Source: an uncultured Clostridia bacterium
GTDB lineage: Bacteria > Bacillota > Clostridia > TANB77 > CAG-508
Reading direction: 5' to 3'
Assembly: GCA_934130285.1 (NCBI GenBank)
Contig: CAKOXT010000001.1
Span: 62,001-126,000, forward strand
DNA length: 64,000 bases
The translations under genes and the position numbers were made by a program. How positions within the stretch are numbered: position 1 is the first letter of the stretch; each line of letters starts with the position of its first letter. A model generated the notes under the pieces. It made no database searches and was not told the DNA's origin. It saw only the letters and a list, made by a program, of their open reading frames with translations. This document shows positions 25,476 to 32,592 of the stretch, piece by piece.

Positions 25476-26450
25476 ATGTGTACAGCTGCTACATATAAAA
25501 CTAAAGATTTTTATTTTGGAAGAACATTAGATTATGAGTTTTCTTATGGAGATGAAATAACAATAACTCCAAGAAATTATGAATTTAATTTTAGAAAAGT
25601 TAAAAAGGTAGAAAGTCATTATGCAATGATAGGAATGGCACATGTTGTTGGGGATTATCCATTGTATTATGATGCGATTAATGAAAAAGGTCTAGGAATT
25701 GCTGGATTAAATTTTGTTGGAAATGCTTATTATAATGAGTTTATTGAAGAAAAAGATAATATTGCTCAATTTGAATTGATTCCATGGATTCTTGGTCAAT
25801 GTGAATCTGTAAAAGAAGTACGAGAGTTATTGAAAAATATTAATATAACGAATGAACCTTTTAGTGAGAAGTTTCCATTGGCTCAGTTGCATTGGATTAT
25901 TGCTGATAAGGATGAATCAATTACTGTTGAATCTATGAAAGATGGTTTGAAGGTATATGATAATCCAGTTGGAGTGTTGACGAATAATCCGCCTTTTGAT
26001 AAGCAAATGTTTGAGTTGAATAAATATATGAATTTATCTCCTAAAGTACCTAAAAATAATTTTTCAGACAAATTGGATATGGAATATTATAGTAGAGGTA
26101 TGGGAGCAATTGGTTTGCCAGGTGATTTGTCTTCACAGTCAAGGTTTGTTAGAGTTAGTTTTGTAAAGATGAATTCAGTTTCAGAAGATGATGAAAAATC
26201 TAGTGTTAGTCAGTTTTTCCATATACTTAATTCTGTTGATCAACAACGTGGTTGTTGTGAGGTGGCTGATGGTAAATATGAAATAACAATTTATACTTCT
26301 TGTTGTAATGTAAGTAAGGGGATTTATTATTATACTACTTATAATAATCACCAAATTACTGCTGTTGATATGTTTAAGGAAAATTTGGATGGAAATAGTA
26401 TTGTTAAATATCCTTTGATTGAGACTGGAGAGATTAGGTGGCAGAATTAA
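25476..26450 (+). CDS. bsh: Bile salt hydrolase (choloylglycine hydrolase family)
   Basis: A 324-residue N-terminal-nucleophile hydrolase. After Met removal, the nucleophile Cys2 is exposed (MCTAATYKT). The family's other conserved positions are present: R16 and D19 in FGRTLDYE, N in AGLNF, N in LTNNPPF, and R in SRFVR. The length and order of blocks match Clostridium perfringens CBAH-1 (329 residues) as I recall it. Such enzymes deconjugate taurine- and glycine-conjugated bile acids in the cytoplasm, a gut-adaptation trait. Penicillin V acylases share the fold; the AGLNF and SQFFHILNSV segments favour bile salt hydrolase. A strong AAAGGAGGAG site precedes the ATG. It is a single-gene unit. 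Confidence 0.9.
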   Translation: MCTAATYKTKDFYFGRTLDYEFSYGDEITITPRNYEFNFRKVKKVESHYAMIGMAHVVGDYPLYYDAINEKGLGIAGLNFVGNAYYNEFIEEKDNIAQFELIPWILGQCESVKEVRELLKNINITNEPFSEKFPLAQLHWIIADKDESITVESMKDGLKVYDNPVGVLTNNPPFDKQMFELNKYMNLSPKVPKNNFSDKLDMEYYSRGMGAIGLPGDLSSQSRFVRVSFVKMNSVSEDDEKSSVSQFFHILNSVDQQRGCCEVADGKYEITIYTSCCNVSKGIYYYTTYNNHQITAVDMFKENLDGNSIVKYPLIETGEIRWQN

Positions 26451-26539
26451 ATTTATTGTATTATGAAACGAGAATGTTTTAGAAAATATGAATATAGTTA
26501 TGGGATGTAGATTATAAGTAAAAATATTTTTGTAAAATA

Positions 26540-26580
26540 TTGACAATAATTGGATGGCATGTTAAAATAAAATTGCCATC
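26540..26580 (+). promoter_or_regulatory. Promoter and palindromic operator of toxin-antitoxin module 2
   Basis: TTGACA (26540-26545) and TAAAAT (26563-26568) are spaced by 17 bases. A perfect inverted repeat GATGGCA (26553-26559) / TGCCATC (26574-26580) straddles the -10 box, a good place for repression. The half-site is the same as at module 1. Confidence 0.75.
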
Positions 26581-26615
26581 AAAAAGAGTCAACATTTTTG
26601 AGGAGTGCATAATAT

Positions 26616-26972
26616 ATGAATATAATATCAGGTCAATTTAGAAGTCAAAGTTTACTTAAAATTAAGAAAATTGTAGATCTAGATGAAAATGGTGACAAAT
26701 TTATAATAGCTAGAAGAAGAAAAAATATTGAATTTATGAGAGAGTACGGTTTGAATCATGATGATGTAAAAAATATTGTAAGGGAACTTAATGTTGATGA
26801 TTGCTTTGCAGGACCAGAAGAAGATAGAAATTCAATGTATGATGGATGGGTATTTAAGTTTAAGCCAATGTTTGAAGATGTTCAGTTGTACATAAAGATA
26901 AGAATAGAGAATGTTGAAAAGTCAGTTTGTTTGTCAGTACATGAATTTGGAAAGTATGATGGGGTGAGTTAA
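26616..26972 (+). CDS. MqsR-family toxin, module 2
   Basis: A 118-residue paralogue of the toxin at 20142-20501, with the same conserved run: LLKIKKIVDL, RRRKNIEFMREYGL, VDDCFAGPEEDR, and the C-terminal CLSVHEFGKYD. MqsR relatives are RelE-fold ribosome-independent mRNA interferases held inactive by the antitoxin encoded next to them. It has a better ribosome site (GAGGAG) than copy 1. The antitoxin ATG follows one base after the stop codon, in keeping with coupled translation. The two toxins differ mainly in surface residues of the N-terminus and of a short segment around residues 75-90. Confidence 0.8.
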   Translation: MNIISGQFRSQSLLKIKKIVDLDENGDKFIIARRRKNIEFMREYGLNHDDVKNIVRELNVDDCFAGPEEDRNSMYDGWVFKFKPMFEDVQLYIKIRIENVEKSVCLSVHEFGKYDGVS

Positions 26973-26973
26973 A

Positions 26974-27990
26974 ATGAAAGTATATTGTCCATATTGTAAA
27001 AAAGAAGTAGAGTATAGAATTGAGAAAAGGGATATTAAAGAATTTAAAGGGATAGAAGTAAATACTTTTGAAAATGTAGCTATATGTAATGAATGTAATG
27101 AAGATTTATATGTTAATGAAATAGAAAATGAGAATAATGAAAGAATTTTTAAGATTTATAGAAAGATAGCTAATATTATAACTCCACAAGATATAGTAAA
27201 TTTAAGAAATAAGTATGATATTTCGCAAAGAGAATTGACTGCAATTTTAGGTTTTGGAAAAATGACTATTAATAGATATGAAAGAGGTGGATTGCCTTCA
27301 AAATCTCAAAGTGATTATATAAGAGTATTAATAGATAATGAAATTGAATTTTTGAATAGAGTGAAGGATGCGTATGAGAAAAATGAGATTTCTGAAAAGA
27401 CGTATAAGAAAATCGTTTCTAATGATGTTGAGAAAGCTATTAGTAAAAAAGAGGTTCAAGATAATATTAGAAAATATTTGAATGTTGAATTAAATAGAGA
27501 TCCGGATATTTATAATGGGTATAGATCATTAGATTTGGATAAGATTGAGAATATTATTTCTTATATAGCAAGTAAAGTTAAGAATTTAACAATAACTAGT
27601 TTAAATAAATATTTATGGTATATTGACATGTTGTCTTTTAATCAAAGAAGTGTTGCTATTACTGGATTGACATATCAAAATCAAAAGTTTGGTCCTACTA
27701 TAATTAATAAAAGATATGACGAGATTTCATTACTTGATGATAAGTATCAAAGAGAGGATTTTGAAACTATTAATGGTAATGTTACTGAGATTATAAGTAA
27801 GGATAATTTTGATTTGAATAAAATATCTGATAGTGAAAAGAAGATTATTGATAGTGTAATAAAATTATTGAAAAATAAAAAAGTGACTGAAATTTCTGAA
27901 ATGTCTCATAAAGAAGATGGATGGAGAAAGACGGAGAGATTGGAGCAAATATCTTTTGAGTATGCTATGAATTTAAAATTAATTAAATAA
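26974..27990 (+). CDS. MqsA-like zinc-finger/HTH/Panacea antitoxin, module 2
   Basis: A 338-residue protein starting at ATG. The N-terminal zinc finger has CPYC and CNEC pairs (residues about 4-7 and 38-41). An XRE-type helix-turn-helix (SQRELTAILGFGKMTINRYE) spans roughly residues 85-105. The C-terminal half (about 180-338) shows the Panacea/DUF4065 (SocA-like) pattern: NLTITSLNKYLWYIDML and ITGLTYQNQKFGPTI. Panacea domains are exchangeable toxin-neutralising modules; the helix-turn-helix should repress the operon by binding the palindrome at 26553-26580. The start is unambiguous, which makes it the reference for the ACG-start copy. Confidence 0.88.
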   Translation: MKVYCPYCKKEVEYRIEKRDIKEFKGIEVNTFENVAICNECNEDLYVNEIENENNERIFKIYRKIANIITPQDIVNLRNKYDISQRELTAILGFGKMTINRYERGGLPSKSQSDYIRVLIDNEIEFLNRVKDAYEKNEISEKTYKKIVSNDVEKAISKKEVQDNIRKYLNVELNRDPDIYNGYRSLDLDKIENIISYIASKVKNLTITSLNKYLWYIDMLSFNQRSVAITGLTYQNQKFGPTIINKRYDEISLLDDKYQREDFETINGNVTEIISKDNFDLNKISDSEKKIIDSVIKLLKNKKVTEISEMSHKEDGWRKTERLEQISFEYAMNLKLIK

Positions 27991-27997
27991 GTGGGGG

Positions 27998-28040
27998 AGC
28001 AAAATATTTTGGTTGAGTCCAGAATATTTTGCTTTTGTTT
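27998..28040 (+). terminator. Terminator of toxin-antitoxin module 2
   Basis: AGCAAAATATT (27998-28008) and AATATTTTGCT (28023-28033) form a perfect 11-bp stem followed by a T-rich tail. The arm shares CAAAATATT with the module 1 terminator. Confidence 0.85.
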
Positions 28041-28148
28041 TAGAGGAGGTGATTATTGTATACTCTGTTTTTGTATTTTTTATATTAAGTAAAATAAGAG
28101 ATGTTATATTTTTTAATAATGAATATTATAAGAAAGGAGTTATTTTAA

Positions 28149-28547
28149 ATGAAGGTTTTGACGATTAAGCAGCCATGGGCTACTTTAATTATGCAAGGAG
28201 ATAAGAGATTTGAATTTAGGAGTTGGCAAACAAAGTATAGAGGTGATTTATTGATTCATGCTGGAAAAGGTATTGATAAGGAAGCTATGAAGAGATTAGC
28301 TAAATACTTGCCTGATGAGATCCCTTTGGGAAAGATTTTAGGAAAGGTTACTTTGGTTGATTGTATTAAGATGTGTCCTGAGTTTAAAGATATGCTTTTA
28401 AAGGAAAATCCAGATATTTATACTAAGAGCTCTTTTCAAGAAAATTATGGTTGGCAAGTTGAGAATGTGAAGGTTTTTAATGAACCGATTGACGTAAAAG
28501 GGCATTTGAGTTTGTGGGAGTATGAGTTGGACGATAAAATGCTATAA
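28149..28547 (+). CDS. ASCH-domain protein
   Basis: A 132-residue protein beginning MKVLTIKQPWATLIMQGDK, followed by FEFRSW and a GDLLIHAGKG strand, as in ASCH (PUA-like RNA-binding) domains. ASCH proteins bind nucleic acid, and some are ribonucleases or act on modified pyrimidines. The IKQPWATLI and E-x-R-S/T-W motifs are the family's most conserved segments. It has a strong ribosome site (AAAGGAG) and stands alone between two terminators. No target is suggested by the neighbours. Confidence 0.88.
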   Translation: MKVLTIKQPWATLIMQGDKRFEFRSWQTKYRGDLLIHAGKGIDKEAMKRLAKYLPDEIPLGKILGKVTLVDCIKMCPEFKDMLLKENPDIYTKSSFQENYGWQVENVKVFNEPIDVKGHLSLWEYELDDKML

Positions 28548-28603
28548 AATATAACATTTAAAGTAATAGAGGCATCAGTATATTAAGATTTAACTTACAT
28601 TTT

Positions 28604-28644
28604 AACTTCTTGCTAGATTATAAATCTAGTAGGAAGTTTTTTTA
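28604..28644 (+). terminator. Terminator after the ASCH gene
   Basis: AACTTCTTGCTAGAT and ATCTAGTAGGAAGTT form a near-perfect hairpin with a T-rich tail (GTTTTTTTATG). Confidence 0.8.
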
Positions 28645-28766
28645 TGTGAAACAAAGATTTTGGATGTCTTTTATAAAATAATAATTGCTATTCTATAATT
28701 TTTGATATAATATAAATCTACAAAAGAAAGAGACAACAAGAAATTTAATTATAAAGGAGATTGCAC

Positions 28767-29720
28767 ATGGGTGAGAAGAAAATTCTAGAATGCCATGATT
28801 TGCACAAAAAGTTTGGAAAGAAAGAAATCCTAAAAGGAGTATCACTAGAAGCGGAAGCAGGAGATATTTTAGGATTCATTGGGCCAAATGGAGCTGGTAA
28901 AACAACAACAATAAAACTTATTTTAGGTTTACAAAGTATTACCAGTGGAACTGTAAAAATCAATGGATATGATGTTGAAAAAGATTTTACAAAAGCAATT
29001 AAAGGTGTTGGTACAATCGTTGAAAATCCTGATTTATATATGTATATGTCAGGATATGATAACTTAAAAATGATTGCTAATTTATATGATGGAATTACTA
29101 AAGAACGACTTGATGAGGTTATTAAGCTTGTTGGTTTAGAGAATAGAATTCATGATCGAGTTTCAAAATATTCTTTAGGAATGAGACAAAGACTTGGTGT
29201 TGCACAGGCTATTTTGCATAAGCCTAATTTACTTGTTCTTGACGAACCTACTAATGGACTTGATCCAGAGGGAATTAAACAGGTTAAAGATTTACTTGTT
29301 ATGCTTGCTAAAAAAGAAAAGATGGCTATTTTGATTTCTAGCCATAATTTGCTTGAACTTGAAAGTTTTTGTACTAAAGTTACTATCATAAAAAATGGTG
29401 AGGTTGTTGAAACTTCAACTATGGAAGAGGCTAAAAAGGTTGATGCTATAAGTGTTTATCATTTTACTGTTGATGATGCTGATAAGATGATAGACGTAAT
29501 GACTGGCGAAAATAGTGCTAATAAAGAAATGACTTTTGATACTGATAAAGTGGAGAAAATTGATTCAGAGAATGTTAAGATTTCTGTTGATAGAAGTGGT
29601 GTTCCAGCGATAGTTGAGGACTTAGTTCATGGCGGCGTAAAGGTTTATGGCGTTTATTCTGAAAAGGTTAGTTTGGAGGATGCATTCTTGAAAAAGACAG
29701 GAGGGAATGTAATTGAATAG
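28767..29720 (+). CDS. ABC transporter ATP-binding protein (BcrA-type)
   Basis: A 317-residue ABC ATPase. Walker A GPNGAGKTT is near residue 38, the signature LGMRQRLGVA near 140, Walker B LLVLDEPTNGLDPEG near 160 and the switch SSHNL near 194. A C-terminal extension of about 110 residues follows the nucleotide-binding domain. This is typical of BcrA/lantibiotic or peptide exporters, which pair with an ABC-2 permease as found immediately downstream. AAGGAG is seven bases before ATG 28767. The permease starts within the end of this gene. Confidence 0.93.
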   Translation: MGEKKILECHDLHKKFGKKEILKGVSLEAEAGDILGFIGPNGAGKTTTIKLILGLQSITSGTVKINGYDVEKDFTKAIKGVGTIVENPDLYMYMSGYDNLKMIANLYDGITKERLDEVIKLVGLENRIHDRVSKYSLGMRQRLGVAQAILHKPNLLVLDEPTNGLDPEGIKQVKDLLVMLAKKEKMAILISSHNLLELESFCTKVTIIKNGEVVETSTMEEAKKVDAISVYHFTVDDADKMIDVMTGENSANKEMTFDTDKVEKIDSENVKISVDRSGVPAIVEDLVHGGVKVYGVYSEKVSLEDAFLKKTGGNVIE

Positions 29721-31128
29721 GTTAGTTAAAAATGAGTTGAAAAAGATTTTTAGTAAAAAGGCTATGTTTGTACTTTTTATTGTTACGATTGTGTTTATGT
29801 GGATAATTAATTTCTTAAACTTTAAATTTAAATCAGATGATAATGAGTATATAGTGGGTCAAGTAGAGGCATATGAAGCAGAATTAAATAGTTCTGTTGA
29901 TTTGGATCCTGAATATAAAAAAGATGCTGAGAATTATTTAGAGGCATATAAATTGATGCAACATTATGGTTTGGATAGTTGGCAGACTTATATTATTCAG
30001 AATAGAGTAGTAGGTTTGATTTCAAGTATGAGAGAAGATGGACTTGCTGAATTTTATGATGAGTATAAAAAAGAGTATGATGATTTAATTGCTCGTTTTG
30101 ATAATGGCGATTGGAGAAGTTTTGTTCAAGAGGAGCTTGATGATGTTAATGATCAGCTTGAAATGGATGCTGATGATTGGAATGTTAAGGATGCTAAGCA
30201 GGTTCTTGAATGGAGATTGGAATATGATATTCCTTATGGAAATTCACCTCTTAATACGTATTTAACATCATGGTATAGTGCTAGACAAAATATTAGAGAT
30301 TTTGAGGCGAGACAGGATGCTTCATATCAGGATAAAGTTTCTAATGATGATGAAAAGGCGACTATAGCTATTTGTGAATATGCGATCAAGAATCGTTGTG
30401 ATTATAATTTAGGTGTTGAAGGAGATTATTTTATAAAAAATGGTGTAGTTGATGATGCTAAAATTAGTTTGTTAAAGGCTGTTGATCAGTATTCGCTTTT
30501 TATTCTTATTGCTATTGCAATTATTGCTGGTACTATTGTTAGTGAGGAGTTTAATAAGGGAACAATTAAGTTGTTGCTTGTTAGACCTTATTCTAGAGTT
30601 AAAATTTTGTTAGCTAAGTTTGTTACTAGTTTGATTATTATGTTTGCTGCAATTCTTACTGTGGTTTTAGCTCAAACAATTATTGGTGGTATTTTATATG
30701 GCTTTGGAATTTATACTACAAAATGTGTTGTTTATAATATTGCTGCTAATTCTTTGAGTGAGGTTAGCTTGTTTAAGTATTTGTGTATGATTATTGGTGC
30801 TAAATTGCCAATGTTTATTCTAATATTGACTTTATCATTTACTATTAGTACTGTTTTTACAAACGCACCTCTTGCTATTGCTATTCCTCTTGTTGGAATG
30901 ACATTTGAGTCTTTAATTAATCAGTTGGCTTATATGTATGAGAAAGCAAGATTTTTGATGTATTTTGTTACTCCTAACTGGGATTTCACTCAATATGTGT
31001 TTGGAGGTTTGTCTCAGATGAAGGGTGTTACTTTACCGTTTTCAATTTGTATTTGTTTAGCGTACTTTATTGTGATGATGGCATTGAGCTTGTATTCATT
31101 TAAGAATAGAAATATTAAGAATGTTTAG
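29713..31128 (+). CDS. ABC-2 type permease
   Basis: A 471-residue membrane protein starting at TTG 29713, which overlaps the TAG of the ATPase gene; GGAGGG lies seven bases before it. An N-terminal transmembrane segment (about residues 19-38) is followed by a roughly 220-residue extracellular, acidic domain, then about five transmembrane segments from residue 255 on. This is the ABC-2 layout with a large outer loop, as in exporters for peptides, bacteriocins or antibiotics. Together with the ATPase it should form a transporter; the substrate is unknown. Confidence 0.88.
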   Translation: MNRLVKNELKKIFSKKAMFVLFIVTIVFMWIINFLNFKFKSDDNEYIVGQVEAYEAELNSSVDLDPEYKKDAENYLEAYKLMQHYGLDSWQTYIIQNRVVGLISSMREDGLAEFYDEYKKEYDDLIARFDNGDWRSFVQEELDDVNDQLEMDADDWNVKDAKQVLEWRLEYDIPYGNSPLNTYLTSWYSARQNIRDFEARQDASYQDKVSNDDEKATIAICEYAIKNRCDYNLGVEGDYFIKNGVVDDAKISLLKAVDQYSLFILIAIAIIAGTIVSEEFNKGTIKLLLVRPYSRVKILLAKFVTSLIIMFAAILTVVLAQTIIGGILYGFGIYTTKCVVYNIAANSLSEVSLFKYLCMIIGAKLPMFILILTLSFTISTVFTNAPLAIAIPLVGMTFESLINQLAYMYEKARFLMYFVTPNWDFTQYVFGGLSQMKGVTLPFSICICLAYFIVMMALSLYSFKNRNIKNV

Positions 31129-31170
31129 TTGAGATTGAAGTAATTTGATAAAAATTAAAGGAGGGAATAT

Positions 31171-32343
31171 ATGAAAGAGTTTGAAGGTGTTGCTGCTGTT
31201 CAAGGAAATGCAAAGTGGGAGAATATTATTAAAAGAGAGGTGCCTTTGTATCAGAGGACTAATGATATTCGTTCACCTTTTGAACGTGATTATACAAGGA
31301 TTATTCATAGTACTGCGTATAGAAGGTTGAAGCATAAAACCCAGGTATTTTTCTCTCCTGAGAATGATCATATTTGTACTCGTAGTGAGCATGTGACTCA
31401 TGTTGAGTCTATTAGTTATACTATTGCTCATCATCTTGGCTTGAATACAGAGCTTACAAGGGCTATTGCTACAGCTCATGATATTGGTCATAGTCCTTTT
31501 GGTCATCAGGGTGAAAAGATTTTAAGTAAAATTTCAGAGCGTGATGTTGGTGAGAAGTTTTGGCATGAGCGTAATGGAATGATTATGGTTGATAAGGTTG
31601 AACTTTTGGAGAATCCTGATGGTGATAAGTTTAATCTTGATTTGACTTATGGTGTTAGAGATGGAATTATTTCTCATTGTGGTGAGATTGATGAAAATAG
31701 GTTGAAACCAAGGGATGAGTTTATTGATTTGTATGATTATGCATATCCAAATGAATATGCTCCTTATACTTGGGAGGGGTGTGTTGTAAAGATTTCTGAT
31801 AAGATTTCATATTTGGGTAGGGATATTATTGATGCAGTTACTCTTGGTATTTTGGATGAAAAGCTTGAGGATTTGCATGAGTTGTTAAATGTTGATGGAA
31901 AGATTAATAATACTGTTATTATTAATGATTTTATTTATGATTTGTGTGTGAATTCAAGTGTTGAGAATGGTTTGTGCTTTTCAGAAAAGATGTTTAATAG
32001 GCTAAATGAGATTAAGAAATTTAATTATAAATATATTTATTTATCTGATAAATTGAAGGTTTCAATGGATTATTTTGAGTTAATTTTGAATACGATTTAT
32101 AATTTCTTGAAAGATTTACATTCAAATAGGGAGAGGGCAATGAGGATTTGTTCTGATCTTGTTTTGGATTTTGAAGATTGGATTTCTAATTATTGGAGTG
32201 ATAAGAGAAATCTAGAGAATAAGAATTCTGTGATTTTTAGTACAGATGATCCTAAGGAATGGAGTAGGGCGATTATTTATTATATTTCTGGAATGACTGA
32301 TAATTATGCTATTGAGACATTTAATAGGATTATTAAGTTTTAG
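31171..32343 (+). CDS. dgt: Deoxyguanosinetriphosphate triphosphohydrolase-like protein
   Basis: A 390-residue HD-domain dNTPase. Metal-binding residues are visible at RSEH (71-74) and HD (103-104, in ATAHDIGHSPFG), with the family-typical RLKHKTQVF near 52-60. Dgt enzymes hydrolyse dGTP (or other dNTPs) to the nucleoside plus triphosphate, and some act against phages by depleting dNTPs. The length and motifs fit the short (dGTPase type 2) branch. The start has AAAGGAGGG. It stands apart from the defence genes, and no partner gene is seen. Confidence 0.92.
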   Translation: MKEFEGVAAVQGNAKWENIIKREVPLYQRTNDIRSPFERDYTRIIHSTAYRRLKHKTQVFFSPENDHICTRSEHVTHVESISYTIAHHLGLNTELTRAIATAHDIGHSPFGHQGEKILSKISERDVGEKFWHERNGMIMVDKVELLENPDGDKFNLDLTYGVRDGIISHCGEIDENRLKPRDEFIDLYDYAYPNEYAPYTWEGCVVKISDKISYLGRDIIDAVTLGILDEKLEDLHELLNVDGKINNTVIINDFIYDLCVNSSVENGLCFSEKMFNRLNEIKKFNYKYIYLSDKLKVSMDYFELILNTIYNFLKDLHSNRERAMRICSDLVLDFEDWISNYWSDKRNLENKNSVIFSTDDPKEWSRAIIYYISGMTDNYAIETFNRIIKF

Positions 32344-32359
32344 AGGTAAAGCTATAGTG

Positions 32360-32444
32360 GATTTAGAAAGTAATTATTAACTTTTAGAAAAAGTATCTTG
32401 GCTGATTTAGAAAGAATTATTATGTTTTGAAAAATATCTTTGTT
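32360..32444 (+). repeat. Imperfect tandem repeat downstream of dgt
   Basis: Two units of about 42 bases, each starting GATTTAGAAAG, followed by a third degenerate copy. No gene or structure was recognised in it. It lies in a 249-base gap that ends with a terminator. Confidence 0.5.
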
Positions 32445-32491
32445 GATTTAAAAATTAATAATGAAAAATTCAAATATAATTTGTTTAATAT

Positions 32492-32520
32492 AAAAAGGAC
32501 GATGTAATATCGTCCTTTTT
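32492..32520 (+). terminator. Terminator downstream of dgt
   Basis: AAAAAGGACGAT and ATCGTCCTTTTT form a perfect 12-bp stem with a short loop. It can act toward both the + strand dgt and the - strand gene beyond it. Confidence 0.85.
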
Positions 32521-32592
32521 GTGTATTAATGATACTTAAATGTGAAAGATAACTATTAATGTTTGTTATTATTTTGCTAATTGAATAACAAA

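Noticed and set aside
28049..28168. Small hydrophobic frame from GTG 28049, possibly a toxin-like peptide
   Set aside because: The GTG lies inside the AGGAGG site and the frame overlaps the ASCH gene start. No other start codon is well placed.
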